In this document: positions 17,326 through 25,624 of the stretch, piece by piece
Position numbering within the stretch: the stretch's first letter is position 1
How the letters are laid out: every line of letters begins with the position of its first letter
Source of the DNA: Rubricella aquisinus
Lineage (GTDB): Bacteria; Pseudomonadota; Alphaproteobacteria; Rhodobacterales; Rhodobacteraceae
NCBI RefSeq assembly: GCF_014199445.1
Contig: NZ_JACIJS010000013.1
Coordinates: forward strand, 1-41,211
Direction of reading: 5' to 3'
DNA length: 41,211 bases
Notes under the pieces: model-generated
What the model was told of the DNA's origin: nothing
The model's input: only the letters and a program-made list of their open reading frames with translations
Database searches by the model: none
Made by a program: the position numbers and the translations under genes

Positions 17326-17677
17326 GCAGCAAATCGCTGGCGGGGGATGGCTCCCCCGTCGGCAGGCCGGATCGCGCCCGAAAGCCCTGTCCAACAGGTC
17401 GGCGCATCCCGAAACGCCGGATCACCCGCTCCAAAAACCCGCATTTTTCTGTCCAATGTGCCGGACATTCAGCCGGACCAAGCGCTTTTCGATCACTGGC
17501 AATCACGACAATTGACGTCTTTGTGACTCGACTTTTGAAATGGTCGCGGCTTAGCGCGCGGCCCCATTTCAACAAGGGGGGCAGCGCACAAAATCGCACA
17601 AATCCAGCCCCCGGTCCGCCCCGTATCCCTGACAACGCGACCACACATCGCGTTTCTTTAACCGAAAGGGAGCTATC
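17326..17677. other. Gene-free stretch between thiY and the first fasciclin gene
   Basis: No gene is supported here. A perfect 6-bp GC hairpin, CGGGGG/CCCCCG (17341-17346 with 17353-17358), lies 16 bp after the thiY stop and may end the operon, but no T-run follows. Further right, GAAATGG and CCATTTC flank a GC-rich core (about 17536-17569) and could form a second hairpin or an operator. The promoter of the fasciclin gene must lie here; I could not fix its -35/-10. A GAAAGGGAG ribosome binding site precedes the ATG at 17678. Confidence 0.5.
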
Positions 17678-18163
17678 ATGTTTCGTCGTACTTTCTTGAC
17701 CGCTACTGCCGTTCTGGGTCTGACCGCGTCTTCTGCATTCGCGATGGGTCATTCGAAAGACATCGTTGACACCGCCGTGGAAGCTGGCTCGTTTGGCACG
17801 CTTGTTGCTGCCGTTCAGGCTGCTGGCCTCGTTGAAACGCTGAAGGGCGAAGGGCCGTTCACCGTGTTCGCACCGACCGATGAGGCATTCGCCGCACTGC
17901 CCGCTGGCACGGTCGAATCCCTGCTGCTGCCGGAAAACAAGGATCAGCTCGTCGCGATCCTGACCTATCACGTCATTCCGGGCAAAGTGATGGCGGCTGA
18001 TATCGCTGGCCAAACGCTGGCCGTGGAAACCGTCAATGGGGCGGCAGCGTCCATCAACGCCACCGATGGCGTGATGATCGACGGTGCAAATGTCATTCAG
18101 GCGGATGTGGAAGCATCCAATGGCGTGATCCATGTGATCGACGCTGTGATCCTGCCGCAATAA
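17678..18163 (+). CDS. Secreted fasciclin (FAS1) domain protein
   Basis: A 161-residue exported protein: a signal peptide (about 1-22, ending SSAFA before MGHSK) and one FAS1 domain filling the rest. FAS1 landmarks are [16 protein letters not shown] (H1 region, about 59-74), YHVIPGKV and the closing H2 block [14 protein letters not shown] at the very C-terminus. Single-domain bacterial FAS1 proteins are periplasmic or extracellular and linked to adhesion, biofilm or symbiosis; the particular partner is not evident. It lies upstream of a second FAS1 gene on the same strand but is separated from it by its own strong terminator, so the two are separate transcription units. The GAAAGGGAG site supports the start. 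Confidence 0.93.
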   Translation: MFRRTFLTATAVLGLTASSAFAMGHSKDIVDTAVEAGSFGTLVAAVQAAGLVETLKGEGPFTVFAPTDEAFAALPAGTVESLLLPENKDQLVAILTYHVIPGKVMAADIAGQTLAVETVNGAAASINATDGVMIDGANVIQADVEASNGVIHVIDAVILPQ

Positions 18164-18190
18164 TTCGGCCAGATCACATCGCCGACAGGG

Positions 18191-18220
18191 GAAGGGCCGC
18201 CATGTGCGGCCCTTCTTTTT
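18191..18220 (+). terminator. Intrinsic terminator after the first fasciclin gene
   Basis: A perfect 10-bp stem, GAAGGGCCGC (18191-18200) with GCGGCCCTTC (18206-18215), encloses a 5-nt loop and is followed by five T (18216-18220). It sits 27 bp past the stop codon. Confidence 0.92.
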
Positions 18221-18369
18221 GGAAAAAACGGGAGCGTATTCAGCATCTTACGCCACGTCACCTGGAAATTTTCGAAAAATTTCGGAACGATCGCGGGGGG
18301 CATTTCGATAACCCACCGAACGCGATGACGTGTTCATCTTGAAACGAGAATGACCCAAGGAGATACATC

Positions 18370-18936
18370 ATGTTCCGCAAGTCACTTATCGCAATGACCT
18401 CCGCCGCAGCTCTGTTGACCGCTGCCGCGACACCCACAATGGCGGCAAGCGACACCACCGCAGACGCCACGATGGCACCGTCCATTCTTGACGTGGCCGC
18501 AGGGAATGAGAATTTCGAAACGCTCACCATGCTCGTGACCGCAGCAGGCCTTGAGGAGGTGCTGATGGGCGAGGGTCCGTTTACCGTATTCGCGCCGACG
18601 GATGAGGCTTTTGATCAATTCCCCGATCCCGTGCTCGCCGCGCTGATGGCACCTGAGAACCGGGAGGCGCTGGCCGAAGTGCTCGCTTTCCACGTTGTGC
18701 CGGGCGACATTACCGCAGGCACGCTGACCAATCGGACCCTGGACGTGGAAACGGCGATGGGCCGGATGCTCGACATCAATGGCTATGACGGCGTGACGGT
18801 GGACAACGCCACCGTGATCCAGCCGGATATCGTGGCCAGCAACGGGCGTATCCATGTGATCGACCGCGTGTTGACGCCGACCAACGCCGCCGAACTGATG
18901 TCTCGGTTGACCAATGAAGAAGTGGGCGAATCCTAA
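18370..18936 (+). CDS. Second secreted fasciclin (FAS1) domain protein
   Basis: A 188-residue protein with a signal peptide (about 1-26, ending TPTMA before ASDTT), a short Thr/Asp/Ala linker and one FAS1 domain. Landmarks match those of the gene upstream: [24 protein letters not shown] and NGRIHVIDRVLTP. The mature domain is more acidic than its neighbour and has a short extra tail after the H2 block (NAAELMSRLTNEEVGES). The two genes look like an old duplication followed by divergence. The start is supported by AAGGAG 8 bases upstream. The product should be periplasmic or released; function beyond the family's adhesive tendency is unknown. Confidence 0.92.
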   Translation: MFRKSLIAMTSAAALLTAAATPTMAASDTTADATMAPSILDVAAGNENFETLTMLVTAAGLEEVLMGEGPFTVFAPTDEAFDQFPDPVLAALMAPENREALAEVLAFHVVPGDITAGTLTNRTLDVETAMGRMLDINGYDGVTVDNATVIQPDIVASNGRIHVIDRVLTPTNAAELMSRLTNEEVGES

Positions 18937-18957
18937 CCCACCCACTCTAAAACGATT

Positions 18958-18985
18958 AAGGGCGGCCCTAGGGCCGCCCTTTTTT
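18958..18985 (+). terminator. Terminator between the second fasciclin gene and clpB
   Basis: The 24-base perfect palindrome AAGGGCGGCCCT/AGGGCCGCCCTT (18958-18981) is followed by four further T on the plus strand (18982-18985). On the minus strand the stem lies just downstream of the clpB stop at 18989, preceded by an A-run. It probably serves the fasciclin gene mainly and clpB as well, as both converge on it. Confidence 0.88.
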
Positions 18986-18988
18986 CGG

Positions 18989-21592
18989 TTAGTGAACCGT
19001 CACAGGTTCCGCTGGTTTTGGCGCGCGGCTGCCGACGATCAGGCCCGCCTCATCGGCGCGAATAGCCACCGTGTCGCCATCGCGCACCTCCCCTGACAAA
19101 AGCAATTCCGCCAGCGGATCCTGCACCGATTTCTGGATCACCCGCTTCAAAGGCCGTGCACCATAGACCGGGTCATAGCCCCGATCCGCCAGCCACAGCC
19201 GCGCGCCCTCATCCAGATCAAGCGTGATCTTACGCGGGGCGAGCCGTGCATCAAGAATGGCAAGCTGCACATCCACGATCCCGTCCATGTGATCCCGGCT
19301 CAGTCGCTCGAACAGCACGATCTCATCCAGACGGTTGAGGAATTCAGGCCGGAAATGCGCCTGCACCGCCTGCATCACCTGCGCCTTGGCACCAGAGACA
19401 TCCGCGCCGGGGGCAAGCTCCGTCAGGGCCTGCGCGCCAAGGTTCGACGTCAGGATAATCAGTGTGTTCTTGAAATCCACGACACGCCCCTGCCCATCCG
19501 TCAGCCGCCCATCGTCGAGCACCTGCAACAGCACGTTGAACACATCCGGGTGCGCCTTTTCGACCTCATCGAACAGGATCACCTGATAGGGGCGGCGGCG
19601 CACGGCTTCGGTCAGCACACCCCCCTCATCATAGCCGACATAGCCCGGCGGCGCGCCGATCAGGCGGGCGACCGCGTGCTTTTCCATGAATTCCGACATA
19701 TCGACCCGCACCATCGCGGTGTCGTCATCAAACAGGAATTCCGCGAGCGCCTTGGTCAATTCGGTCTTACCCACACCCGTTGGCCCCAGAAACAGGAAGC
19801 TGCCCATGGGGCGGTTGGGGTCAGACAGCCCAGCGCGCGACCGGCGCACGGCATTGGCCACAGCCGCAACCGCGTCGGCCTGTCCGATCACCCGCTTGCC
19901 GATCTGCTCTTCCATGCGCAAGAGCTTATCACGCTCGCCTTCGAGCATCTTATCGACCGGAATACCCGTCCAGCGGCCCACGACGCCCGCGATATGCTCA
20001 TCCGTCACGGCCTCCTCGACCATCAGGTCGCGACCTGCGGTTTCAGCCTCCGCCAGTTGCTTTTCCAGATCGGGGATCACGCCATAGGACAGCTCCCCCG
20101 CTTTACCCAGATCACCGCGCCGTTTCGCGTTTTCCAGATCATTGCGGGCGCGGTCGAGCGCCTCCTTGATCTCCCGACCTGATTGCAGCTTATCGCGCTC
20201 CGATTGCCAGCGCGTGGTCATCTCGTTTGACCGCTCCTGAAGATCGGCAAGCTCCGCCTCCAGTTTGGCCAGCCGCTCCTTCGACGCATCATCGGTTTCG
20301 CGTTTCAGCGCCTCTGCCTCGATCTGTTTTTGCAGGATGTCGCGGTCAAGCGTATCGAGCGCCTCTGGCTTGCTATCCGCCTCCATCCGCAGGCGGCTCG
20401 CGGCCTCATCCATCAGATCGATCGCCTTATCGGGCAGGAACCGATCGGTGATGTAGCGGTTCGACAGGTTTGCCGCCGCGACAATCGCCCGGTCCGTGAT
20501 CCGGATACCGTGATGGACCTCATACTTGTCCTTGATCCCGCGCAGGATGGAGATCGTGTCCTCCACCGTCGGCTCCGTCACCACAACGGGCTGGAACCGG
20601 CGGGCAAGGGCCGCGTCCTTTTCCACATGCTTGCGGTACTCGTCCAGCGTGGTGGCCCCGACGCAATGCAACTCGCCCCGCGCCAACGCGGGCTTGAGAA
20701 GGTTTGATGCGTCCATCGCGCCATCGGCCTTTCCGGCCCCGACAAGCGTGTGCATCTCGTCGATGAACAGAACGATGCCGCCGGCGGCTGCGGTCACTTC
20801 CGACAGCACGGCCTTCAATCGCTCCTCAAATTCCCCGCGGTATTTCGCACCCGCGATGAGCGCGCCCATATCAAGCGCCAAAAGCTGCTTATCAAGCAGC
20901 GAATCTGGCACGTCGCGATTGACGATCCGCAGCGCCAGCCCTTCGGCAATTGCGGTTTTCCCCACGCCCGGCTCCCCGATCAGGACGGGATTGTTTTTGG
21001 TCCGGCGGGACAGCACCTGGACCACGCGGCGGATTTCCTCCTCGCGCCCGATGATCGGGTCGATCCGGCCTTCCCGTGCGGCTTCTGTCAGGTCATGGGC
21101 GTATTTCTTGAGCGCGTCATAGCCTTCCTCGGCGGACGCAGAATCTGCCGTGCGCCCCTTGCGCAGATCATTGATCGCGTTGTTGAGTGCCTGCGCGGTG
21201 ACGCCGGCGGATTTCAGCGCCTCCGCCGCGCCCGATTTGACGATGCAGAGCGCGGTCAGCATCCGCTCTACGGTGACGAAACTGTCACCGGCCTTTTTTG
21301 CCATGGCTTCGGCTTCGGCAAATACCTTTGCCGTTGCGCCATCCATGTAAAGGGTGTCGCCACCGCCCTGCACTTTGGGCACTTTGCCAAGGGCGGCGGC
21401 GGTCAGACCAGCGGCGGCCTTCGCATCGCCGCCCGCGCGGGCGATCAGGCCGGCAGCCATGCCCTGATCATCGTCCAACAGCGCCTTGAGCAGATGCTCG
21501 GGCAGGAATTTCTGGTGATTTTCGCGCAATGCGATGGTTTGGGCAGCCTGCACAAAGCCACGCGCGCGCTCGGTGAACTTCTCAGCGTTCAT
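18989..21592 (-). CDS. clpB: ClpB disaggregase (Hsp100 AAA+ chaperone)
   Basis: An 867-residue protein of normal ClpB length. It has an N-terminal Clp N domain (1 to about 145), a first AAA+ module with Walker A GEPGVGKT (206-213) and Walker [13 protein letters not shown], a middle coiled-coil domain (about 400-520, rich in Glu/Lys/Arg) that binds DnaK, and a second AAA+ module with Walker A GPTGVGKT (603-610) and the ClpB-type C-terminal domain. The ATP-driven hexamer extracts proteins from aggregates together with DnaK/DnaJ/GrpE in the cytoplasm. The middle domain separates it from ClpA and ClpC, and no ClpP-binding loop is expected. The start has a strong AAAGGAGAG site. A sigma-32 type promoter lies about 100 bp upstream. 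Confidence 0.98.
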   Translation of the reverse strand: MNAEKFTERARGFVQAAQTIALRENHQKFLPEHLLKALLDDDQGMAAGLIARAGGDAKAAAGLTAAALGKVPKVQGGGDTLYMDGATAKVFAEAEAMAKKAGDSFVTVERMLTALCIVKSGAAEALKSAGVTAQALNNAINDLRKGRTADSASAEEGYDALKKYAHDLTEAAREGRIDPIIGREEEIRRVVQVLSRRTKNNPVLIGEPGVGKTAIAEGLALRIVNRDVPDSLLDKQLLALDMGALIAGAKYRGEFEERLKAVLSEVTAAAGGIVLFIDEMHTLVGAGKADGAMDASNLLKPALARGELHCVGATTLDEYRKHVEKDAALARRFQPVVVTEPTVEDTISILRGIKDKYEVHHGIRITDRAIVAAANLSNRYITDRFLPDKAIDLMDEAASRLRMEADSKPEALDTLDRDILQKQIEAEALKRETDDASKERLAKLEAELADLQERSNEMTTRWQSERDKLQSGREIKEALDRARNDLENAKRRGDLGKAGELSYGVIPDLEKQLAEAETAGRDLMVEEAVTDEHIAGVVGRWTGIPVDKMLEGERDKLLRMEEQIGKRVIGQADAVAAVANAVRRSRAGLSDPNRPMGSFLFLGPTGVGKTELTKALAEFLFDDDTAMVRVDMSEFMEKHAVARLIGAPPGYVGYDEGGVLTEAVRRRPYQVILFDEVEKAHPDVFNVLLQVLDDGRLTDGQGRVVDFKNTLIILTSNLGAQALTELAPGADVSGAKAQVMQAVQAHFRPEFLNRLDEIVLFERLSRDHMDGIVDVQLAILDARLAPRKITLDLDEGARLWLADRGYDPVYGARPLKRVIQKSVQDPLAELLLSGEVRDGDTVAIRADEAGLIVGSRAPKPAEPVTVH

Positions 21593-21692
21593 ATCGCTCT
21601 CCTTTGCAGCACCCCCGATTGCGACGCCCGAAGCACGTCAGGACAGGGGCCTTGAGATGGGAACCTCCCCGATGGAGCATCCCCTTGACCCT

Positions 21693-21722
21693 TAAATGGG
21701 GAGCGGGGGATCACCGCTCAAG
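21693..21722 (-). promoter_or_regulatory. Sigma-32 (RpoH) type heat-shock promoter of clpB
   Basis: Read on the minus strand, CTTGAG (complement of 21717-21722) and CCCCATTTA (complement of 21693-21701) are separated by 15 bases. This matches the heat-shock consensus CTTGAA-N13-15-CCCCATnTA with one mismatch in the -35. It lies about 100 bp before the clpB start, and clpB is a classic RpoH target. Confidence 0.85.
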
Positions 21723-21814
21723 AGCACCCTTTGCAAAATGCGACAGCAAACAGCGTAAGGGCGCCCCATCCCCCCCGGATACAGCGCCCTCCCCTCCGCA
21801 CGTCGCGCGCCGGG

Positions 21815-22243
21815 TCAGCGGCGACGCAATTCCATCAGATAGGCAATCAGATCCTCGATCTGCTGTGCCGTGAGAAGCGGATCAGCCCCCTGATAAAAGG
21901 CTGGCATGGCCGTGTCCTCGCCAAACACTTTGGGCGCATCGACCAGAATCGCCCGCAATTCGGCCCGCTGAAAGTCAGAGCCAAGCATCCGCACCTTTGG
22001 CCCCACATCCCCCGACAGACCGGTCGCCGCCAGATCGGGATTTTCATGGCACCCCACGCAATTGGCCGTCATTTCATCCATATAAAGGTTCACGCCCCGC
22101 CAGCCGGAGCCGAATTCCTCGGTCAGCGGCTCTTCGATCCACAGCTCCTTGGGAATTTCCGGCTCCAGCAAATCTTCGAACACATCCGCCTGCGCGATCG
22201 TGGCCATCACGACCATCGCCCCGCACATCACCCCGACTTTCAT
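21815..22243 (-). CDS. SoxX-like monohaem cytochrome c
   Basis: A 142-residue periplasmic c-type cytochrome. It has a signal peptide (about 1-19, ending IAQA), a CVGCH haem site (Cys62, Cys65, His66) and a likely distal ligand Met113 in TAMPAF. The arrangement NCVGCHENP, then GDVGPKV, AELRAILVDAPKV and MPAFYQGADPLLT resembles SoxX, the small subunit of the SoxAX thiosulfate-oxidising complex. No other sox gene is nearby, so it may be a stray SoxX paralogue or another electron carrier. Of three in-frame ATG codons at the 5' end I prefer the third (22243), which has GGAG 8 bases upstream; the first would start at 22255. It lies upstream of clpB on the same strand but separated by 222 bp with a heat-shock promoter. 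Confidence 0.8.
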   Translation of the reverse strand: MKVGVMCGAMVVMATIAQADVFEDLLEPEIPKELWIEEPLTEEFGSGWRGVNLYMDEMTANCVGCHENPDLAATGLSGDVGPKVRMLGSDFQRAELRAILVDAPKVFGEDTAMPAFYQGADPLLTAQQIEDLIAYLMELRRR

Positions 22244-22408
22244 CGTCATCTCCATTGCGTCAAATCAACTGGAGATTGATTTACAAAGGGCAGCACAAGA
22301 CAGGCATGATCTGGGTCAAGGCCGACTGCGACATGCCGTCCCGGAATGGATTGACCGGGCGCATCCGGGCTGGCATGCGGGGGCAAACCTGCTGTGAAAG
22401 GATGCCCC

Positions 22409-23101
22409 ATGCCCGATAATCGCCTGATCGTCGCCCTTGATGTGCCCAACGCGCTGGCCGCGCAGGATCTTGTTCAGGCCATCGGGCCGGATGTGGGCTT
22501 TTACAAGATCGGGCTTGGCATGTTGACGGGTGGCGGGCTGGCGCTGGCCATCGAGTTGAAAGAGCAGGGCAAGCGCGTTTTCCTCGATATGAAGCTGTTT
22601 GATATCGGCGCGACCGTTGAGGCAGCGGTGAAGGGGCTGGCGCAGTTCGACCTTGATTTCCTGACCGTGCATGGCGATCCGCATGTGGTGCGCGCCGCAG
22701 CCCAAGGGAAAAGCGGCACCGACCTTAACATCCTCGCCGTGACGATCCTCACCAGCCTTGACCGGGCCGACCTTGATGCGGGCCTGATCAAGCCGGGCGA
22801 TCTGCCTGATCTGGTGGCAGAGCGGGCGGGCCGCGCGTTTGAGGCGGGGGCGGATGGTGTCATCGCCTCCCCGCAAGAGGCCGCAATGATCCGCGCCCTG
22901 CCCGAAGCCGCCGGAAAGCTCATCGTCACACCGGGCGTGCGACCGGCGGGTGCGGCCCTTGGCGATCAGAAACGGGTGGCGACACCAGCCGGTGCGCTGG
23001 CATCCGGCGCGGATCATATCGTGGTGGGCCGCCCCGTCTGGCAAGCTGCCGACCCCGCAAAGGCCGCCGCTGCAATCCTTGCTGAAATCGCGGGCGTCTA
23101 G
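22409..23101 (+). CDS. pyrF: Orotidine 5'-phosphate decarboxylase
   Basis: A 230-residue cytoplasmic enzyme that decarboxylates OMP to UMP, the last step of pyrimidine synthesis. It is a TIM barrel with the N-terminal strand LIVALDVPN (6-14), the catalytic Asp/Lys cluster FLDMKLFDIGATV (about 56-68) and the phosphate-binding end VTPGVRPAG and ADHIVVGRPVW. The ATG at 22409 is preferred over the in-frame GTG at 22394, since AAAGGA lies 6 bases before the ATG and the family starts here. The gene is a single unit on the plus strand between two minus-strand groups. Its TAG stop shares bases with the TAG of the converging BKACE gene in the palindrome CTAG (23098-23101). Confidence 0.97.
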   Translation: MPDNRLIVALDVPNALAAQDLVQAIGPDVGFYKIGLGMLTGGGLALAIELKEQGKRVFLDMKLFDIGATVEAAVKGLAQFDLDFLTVHGDPHVVRAAAQGKSGTDLNILAVTILTSLDRADLDAGLIKPGDLPDLVAERAGRAFEAGADGVIASPQEAAMIRALPEAAGKLIVTPGVRPAGAALGDQKRVATPAGALASGADHIVVGRPVWQAADPAKAAAAILAEIAGV

Positions 23102-23940
23102 GGGCGTAATCCCAACATTTGCCGCGCCTCGGCGGGTGTGGCCACGGGCCGGTCATATTTCGCGCAAAGCGCGGCGGCGCGCGCGATCAATGCTGCGTTC
23201 GACGGGGCCAGCGTGCTGCGGTCAAGCCGGATATTATCCTCCAGCCCCGCCCGCGTATGCCCGCCCGCCGCAATCGCCCATTCATTCACAACCACCTGTG
23301 CGGCCCCGATCCCGGCAGCACACCAGAGCGCATCCGGCGCCCGCACGCGCATCTGCTGAACATAGAAATCGAACACCGCGCGATCCGCTGGCATCGCGTT
23401 CTTCACCCCCATCACGAACTGGACATAAAGCGGACCATAAAGACCGCCCCGCTCATGCCGCGCGATGGCCTGCAAGATATGCGACAGATCAAACGCTTCG
23501 ATCTCTGGCACGATGGCATAGCGCTGCATCTCCGCCGCGAGCCAGTCCACCAGATCCGGCGGATTTTCATAGACGCGGGAGGGAAAGTTGTTCGACCCGA
23601 CCGAGAGCGACGCCATATCGGGCCGCAAGGGCAGCATCCCGCCCCGCGCGCGCCCCGCACCTGACCGCCCCCCGGTGGAGAATTGGATGATGACGCCGGG
23701 GCAATGCCGCTCCAACCCTTCCTTGAGGGCTGCAAACCTGTCCGGGTCGCTTGATGGGCTTCCATCCTCGTTGCGCACATGGGCATGGATGATCGACGCG
23801 CCTGCCTCCACTGCCGCATGGCTGCTTTCCACCTGTTCCGTGATAGTGATCGGCACGGCGGGGTTGTCGGATTTCATCGGAACCGAGCCGGTAATGGCAC
23901 AGCATAGGATGCAGGGCTGTCCCGCGACGCTCTCAGACAT
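23098..23940 (-). CDS. BKACE family beta-keto acid cleavage enzyme (DUF849)
   Basis: A 280-residue TIM-barrel enzyme of the 3-keto-5-aminohexanoate cleavage family (DUF849/BKACE). The family cleaves beta-keto acids with acetyl-CoA to give acetoacetate and a new acyl-CoA, using a zinc ion. The zinc-binding pair is seen in IIHAHVR (His52 and His54), with FSTGG, the Glu region EIEAFDL and NEWAIAAGGHTRAGLEDN later on. The ATG at 23940 overlaps the pcaG stop by 8 bases (ATGTCTGA), so it is translated with pcaG. This link suggests that the substrate is a beta-keto acid of the protocatechuate path, most simply beta-ketoadipate. That is inference; the specificity loop cannot be read with confidence. 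Confidence 0.92.
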   Translation of the reverse strand: MSESVAGQPCILCCAITGSVPMKSDNPAVPITITEQVESSHAAVEAGASIIHAHVRNEDGSPSSDPDRFAALKEGLERHCPGVIIQFSTGGRSGAGRARGGMLPLRPDMASLSVGSNNFPSRVYENPPDLVDWLAAEMQRYAIVPEIEAFDLSHILQAIARHERGGLYGPLYVQFVMGVKNAMPADRAVFDFYVQQMRVRAPDALWCAAGIGAAQVVVNEWAIAAGGHTRAGLEDNIRLDRSTLAPSNAALIARAAALCAKYDRPVATPAEARQMLGLRP

Positions 23941-24484
23941 CGAAAAACACCGTCTCTTGCGCGCCCTGAAGATGCACGTCAAAGCGCAGTTTGGGCCCGT
24001 CCCGCTGGGCGATGAGGGTTTGTCGCCGCGCGGCTGGCACCTGATCGAGCACCGGGTCTGGCCCATCATCGAAATACACGCGGGTCATCAGCCCCAGATT
24101 GATGCCCCGCGCCACGATCCACATGAGGATATGGGGGGCGTGCCGGGTGCCATCGTCCTGCGTCACGGGACCGGGCAGGATCGTGTCAAACCTGAATGCC
24201 CCGGTCTGCGCATCCGTGGCCTGCCGCCCCCAGCCAAGAAAGGCCGGATTGTCGAACCGCCCTTCCGCATCGGCCTGCCAAATCTCGATCATCGCGTCGG
24301 TCACGGGCGCGCCGCTCCCGTCATGTATCACGCCATGCAGCGTGATCCGCTCCCCGGTCACGTCGGGGGAGAGCATCTTGGCCCCCAGATCCTGCCCGCG
24401 ATACATCTCCAACCCGGCGACGCTTGGCACACAGCCGATATGGACATATGGCCCGGCGGTTTGCGACGCGGTTTCCTTCATCAC
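23933..24484 (-). CDS. pcaG: Protocatechuate 3,4-dioxygenase alpha subunit
   Basis: A 183-residue subunit of the intradiol ring-cleaving dioxygenase that turns protocatechuate into beta-carboxy-cis,cis-muconate. Typical features are the start TASQTAGPYVHIG, the beta-sandwich core ITLHGVIHDGSGAPVTDAMIEIWQADAEG and HAPHILMWIVARGIN. The alpha subunit lacks the full iron ligand set and contributes to the active-site wall. It sits directly after pcaH (overlap ATGA, 24481-24484) and overlaps the BKACE gene. Length agrees with the family (about 200). The cytoplasmic complex is (alpha-beta)n with a ferric ion in the beta subunit. Confidence 0.96.
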   Translation of the reverse strand: MMKETASQTAGPYVHIGCVPSVAGLEMYRGQDLGAKMLSPDVTGERITLHGVIHDGSGAPVTDAMIEIWQADAEGRFDNPAFLGWGRQATDAQTGAFRFDTILPGPVTQDDGTRHAPHILMWIVARGINLGLMTRVYFDDGPDPVLDQVPAARRQTLIAQRDGPKLRFDVHLQGAQETVFFDV

Positions 24485-25197
24485 GCGCCCTCCATCCGGT
24501 TTTCAAACAGAGTCTGATCGCGCCCGCGCAGCACCAGATCAAACCGATAGGCGCGGATATCCATTGGCACGCTATGCGCCATATCCAGCCGCGCGGTGAG
24601 CCGGTCAATCGCACCCGGATCAGGGATGGTCTGCACGATGGGACACAGCGCGATATGCGGATCACCCTCGAAATACATCTGCGTGATCAACCGCTGAGCA
24701 AAGGCCGCCCCGAAGATCGAGAAATGGATATGCGCGGGCCGCCAATCATTGCCGCCATTGGGCCATGGGTAGGGTCCGGGCCGGATCGTGCGAAACGAAA
24801 AGCGCCCCTCCCCATCGGTCAGCATCCGCCCGCAGCCACCGAAATTCGGGTCCAGCGGGGCAAGGTAGCCGTCCTTCTTATGGCGATAGCGTCCGCCCGC
24901 ATTCGCCTGCCAAACCTCGATCAGGGCGTTGGGGACGGGTCGCGCGTCCTCATCGCGCAACACCCCGTGCACGATGATCCGCTCTCCCATCGCGGTTTCG
25001 CCGGGGCGTGCGTAATTGATAATCAGGTCATGATCTGTCGGCCCGATCAGGTCATGACCGAAGGTCGGCCCGGTCGCTTCCGTCCGGCTGGGCGCGTATC
25101 GCAGCGGCTTATGACTTGGCGCGCGCAATTGGCTGGAGCGATAGGCAGGGGTCAGCGCTGGGGGCTGATGCGTATGATCGCGGGGGCGGATGGTCAT
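24481..25197 (-). CDS. pcaH: Protocatechuate 3,4-dioxygenase beta subunit (iron-binding)
   Basis: A 238-residue subunit carrying the non-haem ferric site. Expected ligands are all present: Tyr104 (GGRYRH), Tyr143 (PGPYPW), His156 and His158 (RPAHIHFS). They have the same spacing as in the Pseudomonas enzyme. The N-terminal part PLRYAPSRTEATGPTFG is the subunit-contact region common to beta chains. With PcaG it opens protocatechuate between the two hydroxylated carbons using O2. The ATG at 25197 overlaps the pcaC stop (ATGA); an upstream extension of the frame would overlap pcaC fully and is not a protein. The operon order is pcaC-pcaH-pcaG-BKACE. Confidence 0.97.
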   Translation of the reverse strand: MTIRPRDHTHQPPALTPAYRSSQLRAPSHKPLRYAPSRTEATGPTFGHDLIGPTDHDLIINYARPGETAMGERIIVHGVLRDEDARPVPNALIEVWQANAGGRYRHKKDGYLAPLDPNFGGCGRMLTDGEGRFSFRTIRPGPYPWPNGGNDWRPAHIHFSIFGAAFAQRLITQMYFEGDPHIALCPIVQTIPDPGAIDRLTARLDMAHSVPMDIRAYRFDLVLRGRDQTLFENRMEGA

Positions 25198-25562
25198 TGC
25201 GCGTCCATCTCGGCGAACACGTCGCGCGCGACCTTGATCGCCTTGTTCGCGGCGGGCACCCCGGCATAGATCGCGACATGCAGGATCACCTCGCGCACAT
25301 CCTCTCGCGTGGCACCCGTGCGGGCGGTTGCGCGCAGATGCATCGCGACCTCGTCCCAATGACCCTGCGCACACAGAATGGCCAGCGTCACGATGGACCG
25401 GTCACGCAGCGGCCAAGTCTCCCGCGACCAGACATGGCCCCATGCAGCATCGGTGATGAGATCCTGAAACGGGGCGTCAAACGGGTCTGATCCGGCAATC
25501 GCGCGGTCCACATGCGCGTCACCCAACACGCGCCGCCGTGTCTCTTCGCCCGTGTTTCGCAT
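25194..25562 (-). CDS. pcaC: 4-carboxymuconolactone decarboxylase
   Basis: A 122-residue cytoplasmic enzyme of the carboxymuconolactone decarboxylase family, which turns gamma-carboxymuconolactone into beta-ketoadipate enol-lactone. Family signature: WGHVWSRETWPLRDRSIVTLAILCAQG, with the conserved EDVREVILHVAIYAGVPAANKA near the end. The ATG at 25562 has a strong GGGGAGGA site about 6 bases upstream, so the longer frame to 25706 is not used. It is first in the pca group. The 62-bp gap to rsmC leaves little room for a promoter. pcaQ, pcaD and pcaB, usual companions, are not in this window. Confidence 0.96.
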   Translation of the reverse strand: MRNTGEETRRRVLGDAHVDRAIAGSDPFDAPFQDLITDAAWGHVWSRETWPLRDRSIVTLAILCAQGHWDEVAMHLRATARTGATREDVREVILHVAIYAGVPAANKAIKVARDVFAEMDAQ

Positions 25563-25624
25563 CGCATCCTCCCCAGCCTGAGCCGGATCATAGGCCGGAA
25601 ATCGAAGGCTTGGGAATAGCGGGA

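Noticed and set aside
17282-18160. A 292-codon minus-strand frame over the first fasciclin gene
   Set aside because: It is antisense to a clear signal-peptide plus FAS1 protein and has no start signal.
18282-18310. A GGAAC-led sequence before the second fasciclin gene as a general stress (EcfG) promoter
   Set aside because: The expected CGTT at 16-18 bases is only partly matched (CGAT), which is too weak to call.
22316-23044. A 242-codon minus-strand frame opposite pyrF
   Set aside because: pyrF on the plus strand is unmistakable; the antisense frame has no recognisable content.
24481-25374. A longer pcaH frame reaching to 25374
   Set aside because: The added residues overlap pcaC entirely, read as Arg/Gly/Ala-rich noise and lack a start signal; the ATG at 25197 with the ATGA overlap is the natural start.
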